DNA of 64,000 nt from Diphasiastrum complanatum (Eukaryota; Streptophyta; Lycopodiopsida; Lycopodiales; Lycopodiaceae): the NCBI GenBank assembly GCA_029204225.1, contig CM055106.1, positions 6,210,614-6,274,613 of the forward strand, given 5' to 3'. Both the position numbers and the translations under genes were made by a program. Positions 44,541 through 56,740 of this stretch are shown one piece after another. Positions within the stretch are counted from its first letter, which is position 1. Each line of letters starts with the position of its first letter. Below the pieces are notes generated by a model. That model worked only from the letters and a program-made list of their open reading frames with translations. It was not told where the DNA came from and made no database searches.

Positions 44541-46881
44541 TGCTTTCAAGATGGAATGATCAAAATCAAACAATCAGTCATATACTCAATTGATTCATTG
44601 CCCACAAAATCACTCATTTGATTAATTAATACTTGGCTCGAGTTAGTTAGGGATAAATCTCTTTGGATTGGCCTAGTGTGCCATGGTATCTCATGACGAG
44701 CAATATGCATTCTCCCTTTCTATCTATGGTGCTTTGTATGCAAGATGATGTTCCTCGAATCGAAAAGAAAAGACAAGCAGTTGGACAATGTCAATCAATC
44801 ATATACTAGATAGCACACCATTGATCAACATCTTTATTGTAATGCTAAATGATATTTCAACTAATTACTATGATTTCATATAAGGTTATATAGGTCACAC
44901 ACAAACAATTAAAAAGATATATCATATAGGTCACATATCACTAAGGTCCTCAATATAACATAAATGCTTTTGACCATGAATCTAAATTTTCTCATGCAAC
45001 CATTTAAGAGGCCACATGACAAAAGCAAAAATTTTCTATTTGACCATATAATTATGTCATCAAATTATATCAGATCTATGACACCTAGATTATTAATAAA
45101 CTAAATTTTTTATGACATCACCGATTTGACATAATATTATGTCATAATATCTCTAAAAAACTTGTCAAATTACTTGTTTACTAATAATATGTACTATTTC
45201 TTATCTCATGATTTTGTCTTGTATGTCAAATCTCAAGAAAAATAAAATTTATAACAATATAAAACTAGTTTTAACAATTAAATACTACCATAATGATCTT
45301 TGAATTGATTTTTTTATGTTTCATCAAATTAAAAAATATATTTTTTGTAAAATCCTACAATAAAATATTCTCATAAAATCTAGAAAAGATTATGAGAATA
45401 TTGAATGACATTTGAAGCATGCAAGCCCATGTGGGGGACCCTCTCAGGTGTGCAGAGAGGGAAAAAAAACTGCGTGGAACATCCACACATGGATATCACG
45501 TGGATTATCCACGCATGGATAACTACTGTGTGGATAATCCACGCGAAACTTGAATGCTAATTAAAACAGCATTTTTGCGAGCATTCTTGCTCTTTTTTTG
45601 CTTTCAAGTTTTATAGGTTTTTCTAATCTGGTGTTTAGTGCTCTTGCTTGCTATTGCTCTTCCAAGCTCTATAGATCTTGCTTGCTTGCTTTTGGTTGCT
45701 CTTCATTGCTAGTGATCTTGCTCTTGCTATTGCTTGCTCTATTGATCTTGCTTGGTATTGATCTTGCTTGGTATTGATCTTGCTTGTTCAACCACACACA
45801 AAGGAGGGAAGGGCAAGATCATGAATGCATCACTCAAGAAACAAGCACGATCAAGGAGCTCAATGGATGCACCATAGTTAATGCACTTTTATTTTTAATG
45901 CCCAGATAGTGGAATTATGGGTTTTTGGTATTGTGCTTTTTATCGGTTCTTCCTTTTGGACTTGGTGTTGCACCGATAATCTTATCTTAAACGATTTTGA
46001 TCTTTAAAATTGGGCAAATTAAAGCTTTTTAGATACTTGTTAAAGTGAATAAATGGAATAAGGTCATAATTTTTGAGTGGTAGCTCTATATTCGATTAAA
46101 AAAACAAGTATATCGAATATTGTAAAGAGTACTTGGATCCAAATATTATTGATTTCCATTAATTTCAGGCAACTTTAATGAAGTAATGGAGCTGGTGTGG
46201 TCAAAAGGAAAGTAGCCTAACATTTACTTGTGTCAAAGGAATTTTCGGAGACCTTCGCTAATGAAATTTTTTGAGTGACCAAAAAATCTAAAGGAGGAAG
46301 AAAATGAGACACCAGAGTAGGTAAATGTGATTGTGTTATGTAGTTTGGATTGGCTAATAATCCTTGTTTGAAAATTGCATAGCACCGTTTTTTTGAATTC
46401 ATTGAGTTGAATTTATTTCGAATGTCTATAGGACCATGAATTGACTCTATTTGTTATAGGAAATTGTGACATGGAATGAGAATGGACACTGGGTTCGCAT
46501 TTGTACTGTAAAGAACCTTATTCCTAAGAGTTGTAACTCTCAAATGGTAGGAATTCGGGATGAATAGTACCAACTAGAGGGGTTGTTTTATGTGACGGAA
46601 ATACCATGTGCAGGTTCTTGTTAAATCACAATTTTGGCAATGAATTATTGTGAACCATTAGGAACAAGTATGGGAGTACTCCAGTATTTGGTGGAATAGA
46701 TATGTGCATATCTGGTATTGGAAATCCAGATGGAGTTTTTAAGATATCTGGACTATCGGATAATGCGGTTTAAGATCTTTTTGAAGATCGAATCCTATGT
46801 TTGGTTATAGGATGATCAGATAATCTTTTTGATTTTCTATTGATCAGATCTAAAAGCAAAAAAATTTCTTGGAGAAAAAAC
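44541..46881. other. AT-rich spacer with palindromes and a 16-bp minisatellite
   Basis: No gene. 45499-45545 carries paired palindromes, and 45739-45785 has about three TATTGATCTTGCTTGG units within a longer TTGCT-rich tract. The rest shows no recognised structure. Confidence 0.4.
45499..45545. repeat. Paired palindromes
   Basis: GTGGATTATCCAC (45500) and GTGGATAATCCAC (45530) are near-palindromic and perfect complements of each other, giving alternative hairpins. Confidence 0.75.
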
Positions 46882-47594
46882 TGTGAAGAATTGCCAAAAA
46901 TTGGCAAATCTAGCTTGATCAAAAACCATGTAGAACTTTGTAAATATTGTGTATAATTGGGTTTCACACATGTAATGCCAAGATGCCACATGGCAACCCA
47001 CTCCTAATATAGGTTAGTTCAAGTCAAGAGAGTTGATCATGTCTATTTGGTGGTCATCCCTACTTTATAGGACCTACACCTAAGTTTAAGATGAAAATTT
47101 GACCAACTAGCTACCTACCAAGCATAACTCTAGGATCTAGGCTAGGTTTCATTTTAGGTCAAGGAGAGTGAGTTAACTTCCTTATTACATGCTGGAAATC
47201 CACCTAACTTCAAGAAGGAAGTCGAATTTGCTATGTATTCCCTCTCTCCATAGTGAGAAAATAGAAAATTTTTGGAGCTCATTGGCAATCTCAAGCTAGT
47301 TCACTATGTACATTGAGTTTTTGTGATCCAAACGAAACCAAATCAATTTCTACTTGTTTCTCAGGTTGAAGGCCATACTACGGCCTGTAGGACATGCGTG
47401 TGGGCTCAGATTTCAATGTTGATCAAGTCTTTTGATTGTTAATGCTTGTTGTTTGTCAAATAGCCAATCTAGATCAACTTTTTTGTGTCTAGTTTTTTGA
47501 TAGATTGTTAAGCAAGCATCCAATCACTCTTGTGGATCTTTTGTAGATCCATTTATGGTCCTAAAGTATAGTACGTTCACATGGTATCAGAGCC
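46882..47594 (+). mobile_element. Copia LTR and primer site, element H
   Basis: LTR 46882-47581 starts TGTGAAGAATTGCC and ends ACGTTCACA; perfect primer site TGGTATCAGAGCC at 47582-47594. Length 700 bp. Same family as element C. Confidence 0.8.
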
Positions 47595-48305
47595 AAGTAC
47601 AAGAGCATTATCCATTGATCTAATGCACTTCCATTTTAGCAAGTTTTGGTGCTAAAAACTAGTATAGAGAGGGCAAGCTAGAATCTTGATTTTGGTGAGG
47701 AGATTTGATCCCAAACTTGGTAGGGGTCCAAATCCATACTATTCACATGTGTGGGCACCTCTAAACCTACATTTAATGCGTGGTATTCATTTGATCCAAA
47801 GCAATTCAATTTGTGAGTCTTTGATGTAATTTTTGGTGGAAATCTTAGCATAAACTACCAATATTGAGTGCCATTGATTAGATTTGACATAGGGTCATGA
47901 AGTCTAATTAGTCTAGGCTGAAAACAGGTCCTCTAAACTTGTTTTACAGGTCTTGAAAGTACATTAAAAAGTGTGAGGGAGATTTAGTCATGTTATTGTC
48001 CAAAAATAGCCAAAATTGACAAGATTTGATTGTAAGTAGATTTCACATCATCTTATCTTCATTTCAACTTTGTGAGGGAGTGCTAGAACTGATATTATAA
48101 GTCCATTTGTTGGATTAGAAATCTAATTTGAGTGAAAAACTACAAGAGAGAGACCTTAGTGAGTTTCTAGAGACAATCAAATTCATTTCTTGGCAAGATT
48201 TGTTTGAAAGTAGTTTTCACTTCATCTTATCTTCATTCCAGCTTTGTGAGAGAGTGACAGAACTATGATTATAAGTCCATTTGTTGGATTGGAAATCAAA
48301 TTTGA
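47595..48305 (+). mobile_element. Leader of element H with an internal duplication
   Basis: Matches the leader of element C (19140-19700, reverse strand). A segment of about 90 bp is duplicated: 48041-48127 and 48209-48303 share words such as AAGTCCATTTGTTGGATT. No gag or pol follows; sequence changes to the MYB pseudogene region near 48310. Confidence 0.7.
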
Positions 48306-48309
48306 GTGG

Positions 48310-48721
48310 CTTTTTAATCTGTTCAGAAATGGGCGGAATAGTCACCAAAAAGCCATTACGTACAGTGGAAGGTAGTAAAATATTGTTAGATATTGGTGTT
48401 TTGCATTTCTGGAGCTGGCACTTACAATCCACGTTCAAATTTCGACTTGCTTACTTGTCAATGCATGAAGGTATATTTAGCACTCAAAAGTGCTGAGATT
48501 AGGGAAAGTGCCAAAGCAAAACTGGAATATGGCGATATCTAACTGAAATGATCTATTTAGTGCAGTAGAATAATTAATGAGATCTGGCTTTCTTCGTACC
48601 CGCAGAACCATTACAATATGGCTCGGTTCAAAGTACAACGTTCTGGAGTCAATTACTCAATGTAGCCGATTAAGGGAGTCATAAAACGCGCAATTAAATG
48701 ATACCATTGTAATTGCTGATA
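48310..48721 (+). other. Region upstream of the MYB pseudogene
   Basis: Not repeat-like by eye and without a recognised gene; may be the old promoter/5' UTR of the duplicated MYB gene. Confidence 0.4.
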
Positions 48722-49280
48722 ACGGGGAGGCATTCTTTCTGCGGCCAGAAACAAAAACTAAAGAAAGGACTGTGGTCTCCTGAAGAAGATGGAAACTGAT
48801 GCGATACATCACGACATATGGTCACAGTATAGATCTTCATGCTGTTCTTGGCTACAGGTCTCGATTCTCAGACCTTCAACCATTTTTACGCACTTCTTAA
48901 TTTTATGTGCTGTTACAGAGTACTTTTTAATGTTTTGTGAATCAGAGCCTGAGTCAATGGCTGTTACGCCTCAGCTTCCATATCACGTACTACGCTTTCA
49001 GATACAGAAGTTTAACTAGCATTGGCAGATCTGACAATAATAAGAGCTGATCAATTGGCTTTAGTTTATTAAGAGAAGTCTTTTCCAGCAGGTGGTCTCA
49101 GATAGCTAGTCAGCTATTAGGTCGCACGGATAACGAAATGAAAAACTTATGGAACACTTGTCTTAAAAAGAAACTCAAACGTAACAGAGTGGGTTATAAG
49201 ATCCTAGCACTCATAATCCAATCGAAGAGATCGAACGACCAGTTGGGGAATCAAGAGGATGTATAAGGAGTCCTGACTCC
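48722..49280 (+). pseudogene. R2R3-MYB pseudogene (MYB46/83/61-type DNA-binding domain)
   Basis: ACG at 48722, where the start Met is expected, is followed by GRHSF and KKGLWSPEEDG (to 48810), the start of an R2 repeat. A one-base shift then gives LMRYITTYGHS. Exon 1 appears to end at GCTACAG/GT near 48860, the usual R2R3-MYB intron 1 site. Exon 2 is not recognisable. After CCAGCAG, at the usual intron 2 site, exon 3 begins near 49091 with [19 protein letters not shown] and [10 protein letters not shown], the R3 recognition helix. A further shift near 49200 leads to DPSTHNPI. Such MYBs are nuclear regulators; the family resemblance is to secondary-wall-type MYBs. Start loss and two frameshifts make it a pseudogene. 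Confidence 0.85.
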
Positions 49281-50170
49281 TCGATGGAAGGAACATTTTC
49301 GGTGATTCGAAAATTGACCTTGCTGTCAGCTGTGACTGGAAAACGACTCGTTTTCTTCTTCTTTACAACGGCTTGCGTGGTTCTGAAACGTAATAGACAA
49401 ATAACAGCCAGAACTTCTGAGCACGATTACATGTCGCAAGCGCAGGTTCTGCTAATGACATCTACGTTTTCTTCAATTGCACATTCGTGTGAAGTTATGC
49501 AATATAAACCTTCGACCTTCAAAGTTCATATATAGTCAAATGACCACGGCCCCTATTTAGTAATGGACATCCGTGCAAGCGAATGCAATTGACTATGCAT
49601 AGATATATTGACGGTGAGATTGTTTAAGATGTGTTTCACCTCAAAATAAGATATCTGTCTTGAGAGAAGATGTTCAAAGCGGAGGATGCTTATTACATTG
49701 TCTATGCTCATGCATGGGCTGCATCACCACTTCAATGACAGATCCAAATACGGAGTGGGAGGAAAAGCACGTGATGCTGCATTGCTACCCTTCGAAACGT
49801 TGAGGACGTCGTGATCAATGGCCGCTTGATACCGCAGCCTGATTAATTGTCAAGAATTGATTGATGGAGGATGCAGAATATAATTTATTGTGTTACAGAA
49901 GTGCTTTTTCAAAGTTAATCTAATCTGGCTGTTCTCAACTCTTCAGTAATATATCCAGAATAGTATGACGTGCTTGCAAAGATATTGTTAACGCTTAGAA
50001 TGAAACATAACTTTTTCCACTGTAACGCAATTTCATGGACTTTTATTTATGGCTGTTTTAATGGAATCAGCCGTTTTTGATTAAGTATGCATTGAACTTT
50101 GGATTTGAAAACTTCATGATATGCTATGAAGTACTTTGATTTGTGAACTTTGAACTGTTCATCAGGTCTC
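49281..50170 (+). other. 3' flank of the MYB pseudogene, duplicate of 570-1650
   Basis: Colinear with the flank of the left-edge gene. The pseudogene's own C-terminal coding part is missing between 49280 and about 49300. Confidence 0.65.
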
Positions 50171-50735
50171 AAGATATCTCTTTAAGGATTCGGTTGGTTT
50201 ATGCCCGACTTTGCAGAATGGAAAAGTTTTCGAGTATGTAGCTGAAGAAGAATTGCTCGTGTAAACGAACGCTTTACGCTCTCCGTATTCTAGATCTACC
50301 TTGACTCTGCCTGCATTATTTCAGACACTGTTATCTAACTCACCGTTTACGTATTATGGAATGAGCCTGGCTTCAGCCCGGTAAAAAAATTTGGGCGAGG
50401 CCCGGAGGGGCCGAGCCTAATTTTTTTGGAAAGCCGAACCGGGCAGGATGGCCTTTGCCCGGCTCCTTCTATTGCGTAATGGATACCTGAAATTTTTTCA
50501 GAAGCACATTACGAAGCATAATAGGCAGGTTTGTCTTTGACTGACCAACACAAAATGTGCCATGTGGTAGCTGTACGGAATCTGTACGGACGTGCATAGA
50601 CAGGCAGAAAAAAAAAAAAAACAGAATCTGCCATTGAAAAAAACGCATGCATTATCTGCTTTTTAATTTATTTGAAAATGGGCATAATATGCAACAAGTA
50701 TCCATTACTTAACTGTGATGTTTTTCTATGAGGCT

Positions 50736-50738
<3 letters not shown>
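50171..50738. other. Spacer with a strong GC-rich hairpin
   Basis: The hairpin is at 50383-50427: AAAAAAATT and GGGCGAGGCCC against GGGGCCGAGCC and AATTTTTTT. Nothing else recognised. Confidence 0.5.

Positions 50739-50789
<51 letters not shown>
50739..50789. repeat. (CT)n microsatellite
   Basis: About 51 bp of CT, immediately before repeat unit 1. Confidence 0.95.
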
Positions 50790-50792
<3 letters not shown>

Positions 50793-51387
50793 TTATTGCT
50801 ATTTTTCATATCGAAATCCTAAAACACCTTTAACCCTAAAAAAACCCTAAATCCAAAAAAAAATTTCCTCTCCCTCCACTCACGACGCGTTCTCTCTCTC
50901 TCAACTCACATTATTGCTCTTTTTCTTGTAAAACCTAAAGAAACCCTAAAAGAACCTTAAAAGATTAAAAAATAGCTCCTTTGTCTCTCTCCTATGCATG
51001 CCTCTCCTTCTCTCTCTTGGCCTTTTATACCTTTCTCTCTTTCTAGAAACTTCTCTTTCTATGAATTTCTAAAGTCAAATGTTCTCTCTCTAGAAATTTC
51101 TAAATGCACATGTCATTTTCAAGCATTTCAAATGCCCTTCAAATAAACTTTAGGGCAAACATGGACCAATAAGAATAGACAAAACCCTTTTTGTCTATCA
51201 TTGCCCACATTCTCTCGCTCTCGCTCTCACATCTCTCCCTCCACTCTCACGACTCCTCATCTGACTCTACTCTCTACCTCTCTCTGTCTCTCTTCTCTAA
51301 CTCACATATCTCCCTCTTACTCATCTCGTCCTCTCATTCGCGTCCTCGTGGTAGCGCGTGCTCTCTCTCTCTCTCTCTCATTCATGA

Positions 51388-51738
51388 ATGAATTGCACAC
51401 CTCAAGTGCGATCCAGAGCTTGGCCAGATTGGTGTGCAATATCAAGCCAGTTTGGTGCCTTGAGCGCATCTGGCAATGCCACACTTCTTGCATACGTCGC
51501 ATCCCTTCCAAGCTCTGGATCGTCATTGTCGTCCAAGCCTCAAAGCTCCACGATTCTACTCCCATGTCCATCCATCAACAACGGGTCTGTAACGAAAATC
51601 ATGAAAAACCGACGAACACTATCGGTGATGGAGGTGCCTCAGGTGGACGATCCAGTATACAGAAGCTCATCAAAAGCCATGATCATCCTGATATTATTGC
51701 CCTCCGTTCTGCTCCGTAGTAGAACAATGTGGAGATGA
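51388..51738 (+). CDS. Unrecognised 116-codon ORF between CT-rich repeats
   Basis: A stretch of balanced base composition (51400-51730) inside CT-rich repeats, open in two plus-strand frames (51388-51738 and 51201-51719). The product is Ser-rich and lacks known domains. It may be captured gene sequence or unique DNA between repeat units. Coding status doubtful. Confidence 0.2.
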   Translation: MNCTPQVRSRAWPDWCAISSQFGALSASGNATLLAYVASLPSSGSSLSSKPQSSTILLPCPSINNGSVTKIMKNRRTLSVMEVPQVDDPVYRSSSKAMIILILLPSVLLRSRTMWR

Positions 51739-51809
51739 AATCCATCATTGTCTCCCGCTTTCTCTCTACCATCGCTCTCTCCCTCAACTCACATTATCCA
51801 TTGATCATT

Positions 51810-51810
<1 letters not shown>

Positions 51811-51887
<77 letters not shown>
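51811..51887. repeat. (CT)n microsatellite
   Basis: 77 bp of uninterrupted CT. Confidence 0.95.
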
Positions 51888-51890
<3 letters not shown>

Positions 51891-52420
51891 CCTCTCTATC
51901 TCAATCGAATTCTTTGGATCCATCGCTAGCCCGCTCTTTCTCTCTCGAAAAGTCTCTCTCTAGAAGTTTCCAAAAGCACACATTCTCTCTCTAAAATCCA
52001 CGTGTTTGCCCTTTAATCACATTTCAACACTTCAACTGCCCATCAACGACATTCTAGGGCAATCATGGACCAATGAAAATTTGCAAAACCCAAGTTTGTC
52101 CATCACTGCCCACATTCTTGCTATTTTTATCTTAAACCTAAAAAAATCCTAAAAGAACCCTATAATATAAAAAACAGTGCCTCTCTCTCTCTTTATCATG
52201 ATGGGAGCCTCTCCTTTTCTCTCTTGCCCTTTTATACCTTCTCTCTTTCTAGAAACTTCTCTTTCTATGAATTTCTAAAGTCACATGTTCTCTCTAGAAA
52301 TTTCTAAATACACGTCATTTTCAAGCATTTCAACTGCACTTCAAATGCCCTTCAAATAAATTTTAGGGCAAACATGGACCAATGAGGATAGACAAAACCG
52401 TTTGTGTCTATCATTGCCCA

Positions 52421-52424
<4 letters not shown>

Positions 52425-52502
<78 letters not shown>
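52425..52502. repeat. (CT)n microsatellite
   Basis: 78 bp of CT, directly after the hairpin of unit 3. Confidence 0.95.
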
Positions 52503-52505
<3 letters not shown>

Positions 52506-53020
52506 CCCTTGCTCCTCCCTAAGCACCAAAAAACAGCTTGATTGAGCATTAATAAATGAGAACTCTCCCTCTCTATTGCTCACATTTTCTGTACGTCGCT
52601 AATCACGGAGTTCATCTTCCTGGCTTCATCTTGAGGAGATGTGACAAAAGTGAAGAAGGGGATTATTGAGGAAGGAGCACACGCAATCTGAAAGTGTAGA
52701 CGATCCAAGATACAATGAAAAGAATGATTGATTAATTAGGGCATGGAGAAGGCAAAGGAGAAAGACTTGGTTGCAGATTCTGTCACACCATAGTAAGAGC
52801 TTCTCTTGCCTAAATCAATCCACTGTTGTCAAAATCTCTCACTGGTTATGCCAGTCACATTTGAGTGTCACGAAGAGGACGCTCCTGTACCTGCAATTGG
52901 GAATCCTCTCAAGCGAAGCAGACACAGCTTACTCCCTCCCACTCATACTTTCTCTCTCTCTCTAAGCTCGATTCATTGCTCGTGGTCTCTCTCTCTCTCT
53001 CTCTCAAATGCTTTCTAGAA

Positions 53021-53142
<122 letters not shown>

Positions 53143-53290
53143 CCATCGCACGTGATCCATCTGCCTTTCAACCTCACTTCAACGCCTTTCAAATGCCCAT
53201 CAAATACGATATAGGGCAAACGTGGACCAATGAGAAGAGACAAAACTCGTTTTGTCTATCACTGCTGACATTCTCGCTCTCTCTCTCTAT

Positions 53291-53999
53291 GATTTTTTCC
53301 AGAAGTTTTTTTCTCTCTCGATCCATCGCACATGATCCACCTACCTTCCAACCTCATCAGATTGATGACATCTAAATGAAATCCCTCCTTTGTTACTAAG
53401 TTTTTCTACCAAACTTATGCTACCATTGATAGGGAGATGTTGTAAAGCTAGCTACAAGTGCAATCTTTACTCCCATCGTCACTGGCACACTCACATTGTT
53501 CTTGCTCACCAGCAACCCAATTGTCGCTCACGAACTACAACTAGCATCCAGCCGGCACCAAGTTCCTATGCTCAAATACTTTGATCAAATCATTAGCAAA
53601 GTCCAAATAGCTCAGATCGATGTGCAATCACCTCACACAATCTAGGCATGATTAAGGGAAGCATATGGATCAATAAATTCTAGAGAGAAAAAATGACTTT
53701 CTAGAAAGAGAAAAATGTGCTTTACCAATTTGGTCTAAACACTTGCTGTAAAGAGAGGTAGCAAATCCTACCATAACTAAAGGGGGATGCAAGTTGCGAC
53801 TCAAGGCAACCTCCAACCAAGTCTCAGCTCCGCTTCCTAGAATGTTGTCTCGGCGTCTGCCTCGGCATGCCAACGCCCTGAAGACCAGAATCAGTCACAC
53901 ACTTGAGATGTAAAATTCTCGGATTTATTAATAAAGAGAGATTTTTCTCAAGCTGACTTTGATAACCTTTTGGATTTCAATATTTAGTAAAGCGCCAGT
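53291..53999. other. Spacer, nothing recognised
   Basis: No coding or repeat signature beyond short CT-rich words. Confidence 0.35.
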
Positions 54000-54375
54000 T
54001 GTAACACCACTTCAAATCATTTTGATCTGGTGCCTAGCTTAGGTCATGTTCTGGGACTCCAGCGGTATGCCATTAGGGCCATTTGATTTGGATGGTATGT
54101 TGTCGGGACCATTAGGTCTAGAAACTAGTTATCTCCATATCTGTCACAACTTGTGGTTCTTAGTATTCCTTAATTGAATGTAAACTATGTTGGACTCTTG
54201 GAACGAGCTCTAACATGTTGGCTGAGTTGGTCCTAGGATGGCCACCTTGGGATCTGATGTATGTTAACATGTTGGCTACTTGTATGTCAAGTGGGTTGGA
54301 TGGCAAGAGTCGAAAGCTAGAAAGCTAAGTCGTGGTTCCCAAGTCCCTATGGTGCGCTAAATCTGGTATCAGAGC
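54000..54375 (+). mobile_element. Possible LTR (54000-54363) and Met-tRNA primer site
   Basis: TGTAACACCAC at 54000 is a common LTR start of plant gypsy elements; a perfect TGGTATCAGAGC follows at 54364-54375. The presumed LTR end (GCTAAATC) is not canonical, so the borders are tentative. Confidence 0.6.
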
Positions 54376-55564
54376 TTAGTCAGCAACATGGGATTCATGG
54401 ATCGGCCAAAACAAGAAAATGTTGTGAAAGACGTGCAACAAGGAAGAGTGTAAAGCACAGGTGGTTATGAGACTCTCGGGCTGATGATCGACTTGGTTGG
54501 CAGAACGATTGTATGATGTGTCAATGTGTTGCCTATGATATGATAGGTGTATGCATGATCAATACCTCGCTAGTTCAAACCTATAATTGATTGCACAAAG
54601 CTAATGAGTCAATGTGCTTTTCGATGGAAATTGGGAGACTCCGATGAGTGTTAGTGCGTTAGTGTGCTTTTGAGCCCACTGTCAAGACCAGTGCAAGGCA
54701 CTAGTGGTTATGAGACTCTTGAGCACGAGTGGTAATGGAACACTCCGGTATTTTACCTAAGCGTGCACTTCTGAAATTGTGTGAGGTGTAAGCATGACTA
54801 GTATTCCAATGATGTTTTGGATGTCGGTCGTTCAACTGTTTGGTACAAGGAATAATAAGTTAAGGTGATTCCCATCTCTAGTGGGTCTAAGCATGAGCAT
54901 GGGCATGGGCCTTCATGTCGGTGTCGGTTGTTTTCCAATGTGGAGGAGCCTACTTGCTAATGTGTGGCCTAGCATGAGTGGAAGAACAAGCATGTTAATA
55001 TCCATGAGTTCTATGGTGCACATCTAGGCAAAGATTCTTGGTAGGGCTATCTAAAGGGGGGCACTTGCCTTTGTTACATGTTAGTAAGCCTACTTGAATG
55101 TCTTACTTGTATGAATCCATGGTAGGTCTTAGTACACGTGCTTTGCTTGGTTTGCATGATTGTTTGTGATTCAAGGAGTTGTTAAGCTCAAGAAGGGACT
55201 ATTCCTTTGGAGGCTGATACCATCAAAACAAAGAGGATTACAGAGTCCATGGGGTGGATTTGTAGTTCAATACTCTTGTGGGAATGGCAACGAAAGTTGA
55301 AAAGATCAATTTCAAGGGAGATCTTCTTTGGAGTAGTTGGTCTTCATGGGGACGACTACATTTGGAATTGAAACTCATTGAGCATGGGTGATATCCACTT
55401 TCGGTTGGGTTTTTTAAAGGGGAGGCTAGGATCACCTTAAGAGACTGGCAACAAGTTGGGACCAAGGCTAGAATCCTAGCGAAATGGAAAATAAGGTGTT
55501 GAAAAACTTTTTGTCTAAGAATTCAACTCTAATTCTGGTCAGCTAATTTTAGAAGTGGGGGGAG
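54376..55564 (+). mobile_element. Decayed interior and polypurine tract of an LTR element
   Basis: No long frame survives. It ends with AGAAGTGGGGGGAG (55551-55564), a typical polypurine tract placed directly before an LTR start. At about 1.2 kb it is far too short for an autonomous element. Confidence 0.5.
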
Positions 55565-56198
55565 TGTGAAAGATTTCAACTAGTTTTACTATTTTGGTCA
55601 TATTTGTATATTTGGCAATTGAGGCCAATTTTCATATTAGACTTAGAGTTTGACTTTTCAAAAATATATTAGTCTAAAAGCATTTGAATAAGCACTTTTT
55701 GAAAGTGTGGAAAACTATAGAACACGAGTTTTGGAGATTCAATTTCAGTAGTAGATACAAAACTTGTGGGGTTTTCATTATGGAGGAAAACCAAAGTTTG
55801 AATTTAGGTTTGGACCTGTTATAAAAGGATGTAACTCATGGGAAGAGAAGACATTTTCTCTCCCTTATCTCATTCATGCTTATACATAGTTCTCTTGGAT
55901 TCTACTATCCATTGCAATGTGCACTGTACCTGTGATATCTTGCAATTCAATGTGTAGAATGTTCATTAAATGCTATTTTTAGATCCACACGTGTGAAATA
56001 TAGTAGCTTACTATTCTTGTATAGACAGAAACATTATTTTATGTTTTGATTGATGTTTGATCAAGATCTGTTAGATTTTGCATCTCATTCATAGTGTAGA
56101 TGTTGGTTTTTCTACATTGGCAAGATTGGTGATTTGCTTGTCTTTCTAACCAAAGATCAAAGGGATATTTTGGATCTTAATGTCTAAAATTCTTCACA
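55565..56198 (+). mobile_element. LTR flanked by a polypurine tract on the left and a primer site on the right
   Basis: 634 bp from TGTGAAAGATTTC to TTCTTCACA, then TGGTATCAGAGC at 56199-56210. It contains CACACGTGTG (55986). Confidence 0.75.
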
Positions 56199-56740
56199 TG
56201 GTATCAGAGCTTGTGTTCCAGGTTATGAAGGAAGCATTCACAATATAATAATGATTTGGAGAAGATATCAATGCTAGAGCATGCTAGATTGGATTCTACA
56301 CCAAAATGGAGTTTCTTGCATATGTAGATTGGATCTTTTGTAGATCAAAAATCTATTTAGGGTTATGATCTTGATCAATTCCAATTTCACACACTACTTA
56401 CTGGAAATGGCCAATTTTTAGAGCATTGGAAAAGCCTAAGTGGTGGCTACAAGATTGCATATCAAGTTTTAGGCGATTGCATGTAGATTTTGAAATAATC
56501 AATTTTTTGTAATTTTGTCAAAACCCTAATTTTGATTGGATCTCTAGATTGTGATGTTATTTCGGTTTGTTGGAAGAGAATTTTTAGGTTTACTAAGTTT
56601 TTGTAAAATTGAAGGTTTATAAGAAACTTGTAAATTGGTTCCTAAAGTTTTCTTAGCTCGTTGGTTTGGAAAGAGTTATATTGATAAACTTTTTATAAGT
56701 TTAGTTCAATGTTTATGTCACGCAAGTATTTCCTCACCTT
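56199..56740 (+). mobile_element. Primer site and leader of a truncated copia element
   Basis: A perfect primer site is followed by about 530 bp without frames, resembling copia leaders seen after 47582 and 58119. It stops before any gag. Confidence 0.6.

Noticed and set aside
50820-50850. CCCTAAAAAAACCCTAAAT as telomere repeat
   Set aside because: Only two or three irregular units; likely short telo-box-like words within the repeat unit.
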